From contig NZ_SNWD01000018.1 of assembly GCF_004361835.1 (NCBI RefSeq), positions 1 through 55,859 of the forward strand: a stretch of DNA of 55,859 nucleotides. The letters run 5' to 3'. The notes below the pieces were generated by a model. The model did not search any database. It saw only the letters and a list, made by a program, of their open reading frames with translations, and was not told the origin of the DNA. Both the position numbers and the translations under genes were made by a program. The stretch comes from Stakelama pacifica. GTDB taxonomy: Bacteria > Pseudomonadota > Alphaproteobacteria > Sphingomonadales > Sphingomonadaceae. Of the stretch, positions 17,800 to 26,566 are shown in pieces (positions within the stretch are counted from its first letter, which is position 1; each line of letters begins with the position of its first letter).

Positions 17800-19944
17800 T
17801 CAGAATTCGAAGCCGACGCGCCCTTCGATCGTCCTCGGTGCACCGTAGTTGGCTTCGAGGCCCGGAGCGCCGCGGAAGTCTCCGAGATTGGCGGCATAGA
17901 GTTTGTCGGTGACATTCCGTCCAAGGACCTCGACGTACATGTGGTTCTTGAAGGTCAGACGCGCCGATAGGTTGAGCAACCCGTATCCGGGTGACCGCTC
18001 GGTGCGGTAGTCGCGTAGGTTCGAGGCAAAAAGATATGATGACCGGTGATTCCAGTCCGCACGAAGACGAAGCGCGGTCTCGCCGAAATTGGCATCATAC
18101 TGGCCGCCGAGCGAATATTCCCATTTCGGAGCGAGCGGCAAAGGCTGATCATTATAATCGATGCCTTGGCGATTTACAAAACCGTGCAGCTTCGAGTCGA
18201 GATAGGTGAGGCCACCGTCGAGACTGAAGCCTCCCCCGACACGAAAGCGACCGCTAATCTCACCGCCGGTAATGTTGGCGCTTCCGGCGTTGTTGATGGT
18301 TACCAGTGTCGCCGTGCCCGAGACCACCGCATTCCTAAGCTGGAGATCCTTGTAATCGTAGTGGAAAACGGACGCGTCGATGAAGAAACGATTATCGAGC
18401 AGGGTCGCCTTCACGCCAGCGTCATAGTCGGTCACGCGTTCCGGCTTGAACGACAGGTTTGCCTGCTGCGAGTTCAGGCCGCCGGCCTTGAAGCCCTGCG
18501 CGAAATTGAAATAAGCCATGACGTCGGGCGTGGCCTGCCATGTGATACGCGCACGCGGTGTCGCCGAATTGTAGCTCACTTTGCCGGCGCCTGAGGGAAG
18601 CACAACCGCGACCGTGTCGGCTTTCTTGTCTTCCGTCGTATAGCGCAAGCCGCCAAGGACAGTCAGGGTATCGGTCAGCTTATAGCTCAATTCGGCATAG
18701 GCGCCGAGCGAACGGTTGCGCGCCTGCGTGTCGAGCGAGATCACGCCATCCTCGTTGAGGAAGATGAACTCGTGCGCGGTTTCCTGGTAGGCGAACACGC
18801 CTGCCGTGTAGTTGAACCGCCCGGAGCCATTACTCGCGATCTGTGCTTCCAGTGTATCGGCCTTCGATTTCACATTCGAAATCTGGTACCAGCCAAACGC
18901 CGGATCGGACGACAGGTCGATGTCCTGGAGATCATTCGCCCGATAGTCCGTATGCCCATAAATCAGCTTGGCGGTCGCGAACCCGAGATCGGCGTCGAGA
19001 GACGCGGAGCCCACGAACGATTTGCGTCGGCTGATGTAAGGCGTGTCATGACGAATATTGCGCGGATCCTGGCGTTCAAATTGCGGCGCAGTCAGAAAGC
19101 CGGTCGGCAAGCCCGGCAGCGCTGGATAAGGCGTTTGCGAATAGCCGTAGCCCACATTCCCGCGATCATCGGTATATTCGGCGGTCGCATGGAATGTAAT
19201 TGCCGAGGACAACTGACTCTTCAGAACGCCGCGCACCGAGCGAATATTCGTCTGATCATCCTTCGAGGATTGATCGGTCAGGTTCTTGGTGTACCCGTCG
19301 TCGTGCGCGTAATAGCCGGAGATACGGATCGCGGTCCCGTCGGTGATCGGGGCGTTGAGAGCCGCCGACGCTTCCATTAGTCCATAGCTTCCGCCGCCGA
19401 TATAGCCGTTGCCAGAGAGCGTATCGGTCGGCTGCTGGCTGATGATGTTGATGACGCCGCCTGTCGCGTTGCGGCCGTAAAGCGTTCCCTGGGGCCCTTT
19501 GAGCACTTCGACACGCTGTACATCGTATAGCGCACCAAGCACCATGTTCGATCGGGACAAATAAACTCCGTCGAGATAAGTCGCGACCGAAGGGTCCGCA
19601 GAGATGGCGCGTACATTGTTCGCGATGCCGCGAATGGCGACTACCGTCTCTCGATTGGTTGGCTGCATGAGAAGGCCCGGCGTGATCGTCTGAAGATCGC
19701 TGGTTTGCGCTATGCCTCGCGAGGTCAACTGTTCGCCCGAAAAGGCGGTGATCGCGAGCGGGACCTTACTGAGATTCTCGCTGCGCTTCTGCGCCGTAAC
19801 GACGATATCGCCAGTGGTGTCGGACGTGTCAGTCGAACTCGCAGCGGCCGGCGGCGCGGCTTGCGGACTCGGTGCTTGCTGCGCAGCGGCCGCGGTGCTG
19901 ATCGCCAACGCGCTTGCAGCAAGCGCAAATCGAATAGTTTTCAT
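17800..19944 (-). CDS. TonB-dependent outer-membrane receptor
   Basis: 714 aa. A signal peptide ('MKTIRFALAASALAISTAAA') is followed by a TonB box-like segment 'DIVVTAQKRSE', the plug domain ('GPQGTLYGRNATGGVINI') and a 22-strand beta-barrel ending in aromatic 'GRVGFEF', the usual outer-membrane C-terminus. It imports a substrate across the outer membrane using TonB energy. The group with 'KSRNTTGGVINI'-like plugs is common in sphingomonads for carbon-source uptake. ATG 19944 is preferred to 19959 because the signal peptide begins there. Placement next to hydroxyproline-type and peptidase genes suggests uptake of their substrate; a siderophore role is less likely but not excluded. Confidence 0.92.
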   Translation of the reverse strand: MKTIRFALAASALAISTAAAAQQAPSPQAAPPAAASSTDTSDTTGDIVVTAQKRSENLSKVPLAITAFSGEQLTSRGIAQTSDLQTITPGLLMQPTNRETVVAIRGIANNVRAISADPSVATYLDGVYLSRSNMVLGALYDVQRVEVLKGPQGTLYGRNATGGVINIISQQPTDTLSGNGYIGGGSYGLMEASAALNAPITDGTAIRISGYYAHDDGYTKNLTDQSSKDDQTNIRSVRGVLKSQLSSAITFHATAEYTDDRGNVGYGYSQTPYPALPGLPTGFLTAPQFERQDPRNIRHDTPYISRRKSFVGSASLDADLGFATAKLIYGHTDYRANDLQDIDLSSDPAFGWYQISNVKSKADTLEAQIASNGSGRFNYTAGVFAYQETAHEFIFLNEDGVISLDTQARNRSLGAYAELSYKLTDTLTVLGGLRYTTEDKKADTVAVVLPSGAGKVSYNSATPRARITWQATPDVMAYFNFAQGFKAGGLNSQQANLSFKPERVTDYDAGVKATLLDNRFFIDASVFHYDYKDLQLRNAVVSGTATLVTINNAGSANITGGEISGRFRVGGGFSLDGGLTYLDSKLHGFVNRQGIDYNDQPLPLAPKWEYSLGGQYDANFGETALRLRADWNHRSSYLFASNLRDYRTERSPGYGLLNLSARLTFKNHMYVEVLGRNVTDKLYAANLGDFRGAPGLEANYGAPRTIEGRVGFEF

Positions 19945-20224
19945 CTTGCCCCCCTTCACCTGTGTGGTTTCGGTCCGAGTCGTTAGCTCTGTTTTTCAAA
20001 AATGGCAAATATATTTCATGTCTAGACAAAACGTGAGAAATCGCTGCAAGATGGGCTGGGACAGGCTAAGCATCAGCAAGAGAGGACAGGCGATTGGCGC
20101 TTCCAGCAAAAAACGACGACCATCGCGACCGACCGGGCCATTTCGATGATGCAGCCACCCCTGTCATGGGTACCGAGCCGTTTGGGAAGCATGCATCGCC
20201 GGTCAATTGGTGGGGGGTCAATCA
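19945..20224. promoter_or_regulatory. Divergent region between TonB receptor and MFS transporter with shared operator-like motif
   Basis: 280 bp without a gene. Positions 19993-20009 read TTTTCAAAAATGGCAAA. This differs at only two positions from TTTTCAAAAGTAGCAAA found (minus strand) upstream of the M19 gene, and resembles the site between the DapA-like and FAD dehydrogenase genes. It lies 49 bp before the receptor start, a suitable operator position. The remaining sequence holds GGGGGG at about 20212-20217, the ribosome site for the MFS gene; nothing else recognisable was seen. Confidence 0.5.
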
Positions 20225-21547
20225 GTGACTGGGGCTGCGTTAACACCGCAGCTTAGCGAAGCTGAAGCACGCCCTTCCGCGGTCAAGGCCTGGTGGACCG
20301 TCGCGATCTTCTGCGTCTGTGCGATACTGTCCTATACGGACCGCCAGATTCTTGGGCTTCTGGTCGATCCGCTGCGGGCCGATCTCGCAATCTCCGACAC
20401 GCAGGTCAGCCTTCTTCAGGGTCTCGCCTTCGCGATCATTTACTCGTTCGCGGGCCTTCCAATGGGACGTCTTGCCGACATGGTCTCGAGGCGGCGGCTC
20501 ATCATGGCTGGCGTCGTTATCTGGACTGCGGCAACGGTCGCCTGCGGTCTGGTTGCGGACTTTGGACAGCTGTTTGCTGCGCGCGTGTTTGTCGGTATCG
20601 GCGAGGCGGCTCTGGCACCCGCGGCGATCTCGATGATCGGCGACATTTTCCCACCACAACGTCGTGGCACTGCGCTCGGCATCTTCGCGATGGGCATGAT
20701 CGTTGGCAGTGGTGCTGCCCTCAGCGTAGGCGGCCAGTTACTGCAAGCCGCCCAAGATGGCTGGTTTCAGGGCTGGCCAATCGTGGGCCAACGCGCACCG
20801 TGGCGGGCCGTGCTCCTGCTGCTTGCTCTACCCGGCGTGGTCATGCTCCTGCTGCTGGCAACCATCGCCGAGCCGATCCGCCACAAGCGTAGCTGGCAAG
20901 GTTCAGGAGTGCCGATCAGCGCGGTATTCGCCGGGAAACGGCACCTTCTCCTGCCGCTGCTCGCAGCGATGGCGTTTATGTCGGCCGGCGACTTCGCCCT
21001 TCTCAATTGGACACCCTCGCTCCTCGCGCGACGCTTTCACGAGCAGCCAGGCCTTATCGGTTCGCAGCTGGGTGCCATCGCCATGACCGCTGGCGCCTTG
21101 GGAGCTTTGATCGGTGGCTGGCTGTCCGACCGCCTGGGTGCAATCGGCGGCTTGACCCTCCGGGCTCGTACCGCTGCCTTGATCTGCCTGGTCGCTGCCC
21201 CGGCAGCGACCATTGCCTTCTGGACGACCACTGGGCCCATCTACGTCGTTTTCGGACTCTGGGTCTTCGCCTCGACCTGCGTCGGCACAATGGGCATCGC
21301 CGCCGTCCAGCAGTCGGTTCCGTCAGAGGCGCGCGGACTGACGACGGCGGTCAACGCCTTTTCGAACATGACAGTGGGCCTTGGGCTTGGCACGATGGTC
21401 ACGGCGTTGATCACCGAGCATGTTTTTCATGATCCGCTTGCCGTCGGAAAATCGCTGTCGCTGGTCACTTTTTTCGCGGCCTGTGTCGGAATTATCTCGT
21501 TCCTGATCGCGTCGCAGCGCGCGTGCGAGCAAAATGTGAAAGGCTGA
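20225..21547 (+). CDS. MFS transporter (spinster-like)
   Basis: About 440 aa, 12 predicted membrane helices. The family motif 'GRLADMVSRRRLIMAG' (loop 2-3, G-x-LaD-x3-rR) and 'DRQILGLLVDPLRADL' in the first helix-loop are typical of the spinster/MFS group common in sphingomonads. The GTG at 20225 is chosen for GGGGGG seven bases upstream; a TTG at 20207 in the same frame is the alternative. It stands divergent to the TonB receptor, so the pair may carry the same compound across outer and inner membranes. The substrate is unknown. Confidence 0.88.
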   Translation: MTGAALTPQLSEAEARPSAVKAWWTVAIFCVCAILSYTDRQILGLLVDPLRADLAISDTQVSLLQGLAFAIIYSFAGLPMGRLADMVSRRRLIMAGVVIWTAATVACGLVADFGQLFAARVFVGIGEAALAPAAISMIGDIFPPQRRGTALGIFAMGMIVGSGAALSVGGQLLQAAQDGWFQGWPIVGQRAPWRAVLLLLALPGVVMLLLLATIAEPIRHKRSWQGSGVPISAVFAGKRHLLLPLLAAMAFMSAGDFALLNWTPSLLARRFHEQPGLIGSQLGAIAMTAGALGALIGGWLSDRLGAIGGLTLRARTAALICLVAAPAATIAFWTTTGPIYVVFGLWVFASTCVGTMGIAAVQQSVPSEARGLTTAVNAFSNMTVGLGLGTMVTALITEHVFHDPLAVGKSLSLVTFFAACVGIISFLIASQRACEQNVKG

Positions 21548-21600
21548 AAACAACTTGGAACGCGCTTGGCGCAATCGACAAAACAGCGTAGGAATTTTCT

Positions 21601-22290
21601 ATGCCTGAAAAAAGTACATCCGCAACGTCGATTGCCCGCCCCGGCGATGTTCTCAAGGCCCTTCGCGCAGAGAAGGGATGGACGCTCCAGGAGGTGAGCC
21701 GACGGACCGGTATGCCGATCTCAACCTTGTCCAAGATCGAGCATGGCAAGATGTCGCTCACCTACGACAAGATCACGCGTCTCAGTCGCGGTCTCGAAGT
21801 CGACATAGAGCGGCTGTTTGCGTCATCGCCTCATCCCGATCCCAGCGCCCCTATCAGGCTCCCGGCGGGTCGCCGCAGCGTCAGCCGCTCCGGTGAGGGG
21901 ACATTGATGGAATCGGACGTCTATTCCTCGCTTTATCCAGCCGCTGACCTTCTCGCCAAGAAGCTCCTGCCCATCGTGACCGAAGTGAAAGTCCGCAGCC
22001 TTGCCGAATTTGGGCCGCTTCTGCGTCACTCAGGCGACGAATATTCCTATGTAGTTGAAGGTGCGATCGAGCTTCATACCGACCTTTATGCGCCGCTTCG
22101 TCTTGAAGTCGGCGACTCCGTCTATTTCGACAGCACAACGCCCCATGCGTATATCGCGGCAGCTCCGGGCACCTGCAAGCTTGTCACCGTCTGCTCGGCG
22201 GACAGCGCCGAGCTGCGCACCGAGCTCGAAGCATCTGTGCAGTTCTCGAACACTGAACCCAAGATCGGCCGCGGCGGCCGAACAGGTTAA
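21601..22290 (+). CDS. XRE-family regulator with C-terminal cupin domain
   Basis: 229 aa. An N-terminal helix-turn-helix (about 14-70; 'GWTLQEVSRRTGMPISTLSK' is the core) is followed by a linker and a cupin sensor domain (about 135-205; 'HSGDEYSYVVEGAIELHTD' and 'LEVGDSVYFDSTTPHAY'). Such XRE-cupin proteins usually regulate amino acid, amine or peptide catabolism in response to a small ligand. It is the likely local regulator of this cluster, and the palindromic TTTCA-N5-TGAAA motif could be its site; both are inference. Its 3' end overlaps the M81 gene by 4 bp, tail to tail. Confidence 0.9.
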   Translation: MPEKSTSATSIARPGDVLKALRAEKGWTLQEVSRRTGMPISTLSKIEHGKMSLTYDKITRLSRGLEVDIERLFASSPHPDPSAPIRLPAGRRSVSRSGEGTLMESDVYSSLYPAADLLAKKLLPIVTEVKVRSLAEFGPLLRHSGDEYSYVVEGAIELHTDLYAPLRLEVGDSVYFDSTTPHAYIAAAPGTCKLVTVCSADSAELRTELEASVQFSNTEPKIGRGGRTG

Positions 22291-23753
22291 GCTGGTCGGC
22301 CGAGAGGATCGTCGACGGCGGGAAAGTAAGGCATTGGCCTGCGCTTTCGATAGGCGATCCGCTCGAACGCCATGTCGATCGCGCCAGGTGTTGCTATCTC
22401 GAAGAGATGATCGCTGATTGGCTCGAAATGCTCGCGGAAATGCTGCGAGGATTTAACCACGATGATGTGCTTGTCACTGAGGTCGATGCCGAGCCCGGTA
22501 AAGGCGTCGGGGGCGAATGTCTGGGTGCGAACCGAGTTGATCACGACATCGACGCCCATGATTTCGAGCCATACCGTCCGACCCATGGGGATACGCGACG
22601 GTCCCGGGCCGCCCTGGTCGAACTCTTCACGAACCGCCATTATCCTGGCGTCGTAATCGCGGCTCCCACCCGATGCCGGCCCACACTTCCCGCCGAGGCG
22701 AACGGAAAGCCTCGTGCCGACGCCGGCATCCGCACATGCCGCGGCGACGATCGGATCCCAGATGCATCCGAATGCGGCGCGTTCAACCCGGCGTTCAATC
22801 AATTCATCGAGGACCGCGACCGTGTCGCTTGGCGCCCCGCCTCCGGCATTGTCGCCCACGTCCCCAAGGACGACGCGGCCGTCGAGAACCATAGCCTTGG
22901 CGATCGCTTCGGGGATTCGAGGGTAGCGCGGCAAGAGTGCGTGTCTCTGTTCATAGATGCGCAGCCCGAGTTCCTCCGCGGTCTGCGCTGCCAGCGCACG
23001 ATCGTGATCGGCATAGACCAGCATTTTGCTTCCGGTCTCCCATGTGTCCCCCCACGGAAATCCATGGACGAAGCTTACCGACAGGATGCCAGGACGCGTC
23101 TCCGCCTCTCGCAAATCCCGAACGAGCCCAGACATAGGTTCGCGCATCGTCGGGTAGAAGCCGATCATCTGGCAGTCGAACAGTGCTGGCACGGGCCTGA
23201 TCTCACCCCGGGCAGCCTTCAGCGCCAGCCCGTAAAGCTCCTCGGCCCGGACAAGATAATCGACATGGGGATATTCCTTGAACAGAATGACGAGCGATGC
23301 CGCCTCCAATAGGCGCTCCGATACGTGACAGTGCGGATCATGCTCGGCCGCGATAATCGTTTCCGGGCCAACAACTTCCCGGATGCGCTCTACCAGGTCC
23401 GCTTCGCAATCGTCGCATTCGGTCGAGACCATGGCGCCGTGCAGCCAGAGTAGCACCACGTCGAACGGGCCCTCCCGAACGAGATCCGCCAGAATCGTCT
23501 CGACCATATTTTCATAAAAGGCATGGACGGTTGGTCCAGACGGTTCGGCGGTGGCGAACAGGCTCTCAACGAACGCGTGCCCATCCCGGCCTGCGAGATC
23601 GCGATATTGGCGCGCGACAAGATTCTCCCGCATATCGCCCGATGCGCTGGCGTTTCCGGGATAGAAGCCGCCCTCGTGAAAGGCGGCTTCGCCGGTAGGC
23701 CAGGGTGCAAAGGTGTTGGTCTCAGTCGAGAGCCCGGCTGTAAAGATTCGCAC
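22287..23753 (-). CDS. M81-family metallopeptidase (MlrC-like)
   Basis: 488 aa, full length for the M81 family. The N-terminal domain has the metal-site motifs 'EHDPHCHVSERLLEA' and 'FKEYPHVDYLVRAEELYGLA'. The C-terminal MlrC domain has 'GDVGDNAGGGAPSDTVAVLD'. The type member, MlrC of Sphingomonas, hydrolyses a short product of microcystin breakdown. Other members are of unknown specificity and often lie near D-amino acid or racemase genes. GTG start at 23753 with GGAG upstream. In this cluster it could open an amide bond in a hydroxyproline- or D-amino-acid-containing compound, but that is inference. Confidence 0.87.
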   Translation of the reverse strand: MRIFTAGLSTETNTFAPWPTGEAAFHEGGFYPGNASASGDMRENLVARQYRDLAGRDGHAFVESLFATAEPSGPTVHAFYENMVETILADLVREGPFDVVLLWLHGAMVSTECDDCEADLVERIREVVGPETIIAAEHDPHCHVSERLLEAASLVILFKEYPHVDYLVRAEELYGLALKAARGEIRPVPALFDCQMIGFYPTMREPMSGLVRDLREAETRPGILSVSFVHGFPWGDTWETGSKMLVYADHDRALAAQTAEELGLRIYEQRHALLPRYPRIPEAIAKAMVLDGRVVLGDVGDNAGGGAPSDTVAVLDELIERRVERAAFGCIWDPIVAAACADAGVGTRLSVRLGGKCGPASGGSRDYDARIMAVREEFDQGGPGPSRIPMGRTVWLEIMGVDVVINSVRTQTFAPDAFTGLGIDLSDKHIIVVKSSQHFREHFEPISDHLFEIATPGAIDMAFERIAYRKRRPMPYFPAVDDPLGRPA

Positions 23754-23970
23754 TCTCGATTCTCCAAAACTGAAAATTTTTCTAACTGCCTATTGGCTGA
23801 GGGTCTTGGCGTCAATCCCGAGCGTTTTAACTCGTCCCTTCGAGAAAAATCGCGGCGACCCTTTGGGCCACTGCTGGGATTCACCGTCAATTGGACCTTG
23901 ACGCTTGCAAAAGTTTGCTACTTTTGAAAAATCGTAGACCGCGGCATTCCTGAGGACTAAGGGAGAGGAT
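23754..23970. promoter_or_regulatory. Divergent region between M81 and M19 peptidase genes, with two operator-like motifs
   Basis: 217 bp. At 23914-23930 the minus strand reads TTTTCAAAAGTAGCAAA, nearly the same as the site before the TonB receptor; it overlaps a perfect inverted repeat CAAAAG (23908-23913)/CTTTTG (23921-23926). A weaker copy, TTTTCAGTTTTGGAGAA on the minus strand (23760-23776), lies directly before the M81 start, but it overlaps that gene's GGAG ribosome site and may be coincidental. Confidence 0.5.
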
Positions 23971-24969
23971 ATGGATATCAACGCCACACACCGCGAAGCG
24001 ATCATCGTCGATGGCGTGGCGCCTCTTCTGCAGCGCCAGAAATATGTTGATCTGTACAAGGCCGGTGGAGTGACATGCGTCGCACCCACGCTTTCGACGA
24101 CCGAAAATGCCGCGGATGCCTTCCGGGCGGCTGCAGGATGGCTAGGTTTCATCGATCGTCGCCCCGATCTGCTGCACGTTCGAACCGTCGACGATATCGC
24201 GCGCGCCAAGCGCGAAGATCGGCTCGGCATCCTCTTCCATTTCCAGGGGACATCGCCGTTCGAACAGGATCTAGATCTCGTCGCAGCCTTCGAAGCCGTA
24301 GGCGTGCGCATGGCGATGCTCACCTATAACACCCGCAACTATGTGGGCGACGGATGCGAGGAAGAGAGCGACGCCGGTCTCAGCCGGTTTGGCCGTAAAT
24401 TGATCGAGGCGCTGAACCGCACAGGGATCACTGTCGATCTGACGCACACCGGAAAGCGAACGACCATGGAGGCGATGGAGGTATCAACCAAGCCCGTCGT
24501 TTTCTCGCATTCCAACGCCAAGGCGCTTCTCGACGTCCAGCGCAATATCGACGACGAGCAAGCACGCGCGGCAGCTCGGACCGGTGGTTTGGTCGCCGTG
24601 ACCTTGGCGCCCTATTTCATCACCGTCGGACGCAAGCCGACCATCGATGATTTCGTCGACCATCTCGCCCACTTCGCCAATCTCGTCGGTTGCGACCACG
24701 TCGGCATAGGCCTGGACTATTATTGGGGGCAGCAACCCTTTGCCAGCGACCAGGAGGCCGACGATCTTTGGTCCGAATTCGTCGCGGCCGGAATCTGGGA
24801 TCCGGCAACCTATCCGCGGCCGCCTCACTATTATCCTGACTCACTCGCTACCCCTGCCGAGCTGTCGGGCCTCACCGCGGCACTGGACCGGCGCGGCTTC
24901 TCCGAAGTCGAGATTCTGAAAATTCTCGGCGCCAACTGGCTTCGCGTGTTCCGCGACACCTGGCGCTAG
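23971..24969 (+). CDS. Peptidase M19 (membrane dipeptidase/renal dipeptidase family) with altered metal site
   Basis: 332 aa. The family is clear from 'TVDLTHTGKRTTMEAM' (metal His159), 'VVFSHSNAKAL' (His180), 'HVGIGLDYYWG' and 'LGANWLRVF'. However, the first metal motif DGHND is 'VDGVAPLL' here (no His, no Asp), and the bridging Glu region is 'HFQGTSPF' (Gln92). So three of the ligands of the dinuclear zinc site of renal dipeptidase are missing. A divergent M19 group with these changes exists in bacteria; its reaction is unknown to me. A GGGAGAGG ribosome site precedes the ATG. The aldehyde dehydrogenase gene follows after 32 bp. Confidence 0.87.
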   Translation: MDINATHREAIIVDGVAPLLQRQKYVDLYKAGGVTCVAPTLSTTENAADAFRAAAGWLGFIDRRPDLLHVRTVDDIARAKREDRLGILFHFQGTSPFEQDLDLVAAFEAVGVRMAMLTYNTRNYVGDGCEEESDAGLSRFGRKLIEALNRTGITVDLTHTGKRTTMEAMEVSTKPVVFSHSNAKALLDVQRNIDDEQARAAARTGGLVAVTLAPYFITVGRKPTIDDFVDHLAHFANLVGCDHVGIGLDYYWGQQPFASDQEADDLWSEFVAAGIWDPATYPRPPHYYPDSLATPAELSGLTAALDRRGFSEVEILKILGANWLRVFRDTWR

Positions 24970-25001
24970 GCGACCGCTCGAAATCGACAAGGACGATCTG
25001 C

Positions 25002-26426
25002 ATGCACGACAATCTAATAGGTGGCGACTGGGTAGGCAGCTCGTCCCTTCTCTCGAACATCAACCCCTCCGACATCACCGAAAACGTCGGCAACTATGCC
25101 AAGGCGAGCCAAGCCGATGTGGCGAGGGCCGCCGAGGCGGCGCGCGCCGCGTTTCCAGCTTGGCGAAATGCGACGGCGCAATTGCGAGCAGACATCCTTG
25201 CCGCAGCCGGCGAAGAGATTCTGGCACGCCGTGACGAACTCGGCGCCTTGCTGGCACGGGAAGAGGGGAAGGTTCTTGCCGAAGCGATCGGCGAGGTAGT
25301 GCGCGCTGGTCGGATTTTCCGCTTCTTCGCTGGAGAAGCCGTCCGAACCCCCGGAGAGATTCTTCCCCAGGTGCGGCTAGGCGTCGATGTCGAGGTAACC
25401 CGTGAACCAGTCGGCGTTGTCGGGATCATCACGCCGTGGAATTTTCCAATCGCGATACCGGCGTGGAAAATCGCCCCGGCTCTCGCGTTCGGCAACTGCG
25501 TTCTGTTCAAGCCGTCCGAATTGACGCCGGCAATGGGCTGGATGCTCACCGACATCCTCCTGCGAGCCGGGCTTCCGCGAGGCGTGCTGTCGCTGTTGAT
25601 GGGTGAGGGTCGCGACGTGGGTGCTGCCCTCGTAGAGACCGTCGACGCCATCAGCTTTACGGGATCTGTTCAAACCGGCCATTCGATTATGGCGGCTGCA
25701 AGCCAGCGAATGCCGAAGCTCCAGCTCGAGATGGGCGGCAAGAACCCGCTGATCGTCCTCGACGATGCGGATCTGACTTTGGCGGCCGAGGTTGCCGCGA
25801 ATGGTGCCTTCGGACAGACCGGCCAGCGTTGCACGGCATCAAGCCGGCTCATCGTCACCGCCGGTATCCATGACCGCTTTGTGGCAGCGCTTCAAGAACG
25901 CCTCGAAGCCTTCGTGGTCGACAATGCCATGAAACCGGGCAGCCAAATCGGCCCGGTGATCGATCAGCGCCAGCTCGATAAAAATCAAAACTATATCGAG
26001 ATCGCCAAATCCGAGGGTGCGAAGGTTTATGGCGGCGAACTGCTCCAGCGCGACACGCCCGGGTTCTACATGCGCCCGTGCCTCTTCCTTGAGACAAACT
26101 CCGGGATGCGTATCAACCGCGAAGAAATCTTCGGCCCTATTGCCTCAGTCGTCCGCGCGGCAAATTATGAGGAAGCGCTCGCGATCGCGAATGACACGGA
26201 ATATGGTCTTTCCGCCGGCATTTGCACGACGTCGCTCAAATACGCCCAGCACTTCCGCCGCCATGTTGAAGCTGGTCTCGCGATGGTCAACTTGCCGACT
26301 GCTGGCCTGGACTATCACGCTCCGTTCGGAGGCACCAAAGCATCCAGTTTTGGTCCGCGCGAACAAGGTAGTTATGCGGTCGACTTCTACACAGTAACAA
26401 AGACCGCGTACATCTCCCCAGGCTGA
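25002..26426 (+). CDS. Aldehyde dehydrogenase, probable 2-oxoglutarate semialdehyde dehydrogenase
   Basis: 474 aa, standard ALDH length. Catalytic residues are present: Glu243 in 'LQLEMGGKNP', Cys277 in 'GQTGQRCTASS', and the NAD-site 'TPWNFPIAIPAWK' and 'FTGSVQTG'. In the hydroxyproline route the DapA-like deaminase makes 2-oxoglutarate semialdehyde, which an ALDH of this class oxidises to 2-oxoglutarate for the TCA cycle. Substrate assignment rests on the neighbourhood, since ALDH sequence alone does not fix it. It probably shares a transcript with the M19 gene. Confidence 0.88.
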   Translation: MHDNLIGGDWVGSSSLLSNINPSDITENVGNYAKASQADVARAAEAARAAFPAWRNATAQLRADILAAAGEEILARRDELGALLAREEGKVLAEAIGEVVRAGRIFRFFAGEAVRTPGEILPQVRLGVDVEVTREPVGVVGIITPWNFPIAIPAWKIAPALAFGNCVLFKPSELTPAMGWMLTDILLRAGLPRGVLSLLMGEGRDVGAALVETVDAISFTGSVQTGHSIMAAASQRMPKLQLEMGGKNPLIVLDDADLTLAAEVAANGAFGQTGQRCTASSRLIVTAGIHDRFVAALQERLEAFVVDNAMKPGSQIGPVIDQRQLDKNQNYIEIAKSEGAKVYGGELLQRDTPGFYMRPCLFLETNSGMRINREEIFGPIASVVRAANYEEALAIANDTEYGLSAGICTTSLKYAQHFRRHVEAGLAMVNLPTAGLDYHAPFGGTKASSFGPREQGSYAVDFYTVTKTAYISPG

Positions 26427-26566
26427 CAGGAATCATTCACTTATTTTACCGATTTTCGACAACGGCTACCGGGCCGAGCGCATCCGTCTTTCATGGGTGT
26501 CGACCAGGGGCTTCAATCCCTGGCCACTTCATATGTCAGTCTCACCTACTTTTATGGCTATCGCTG

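Noticed and set aside
26503..26534. tRNA-like T-arm and 3' end ('CCAGGGGCTTCAATCCCTGG') that could mark an attachment site
   Set aside because: The hairpin has an 8-base loop without the TTCRANY pattern, and no acceptor, D or anticodon arm can be folded upstream.
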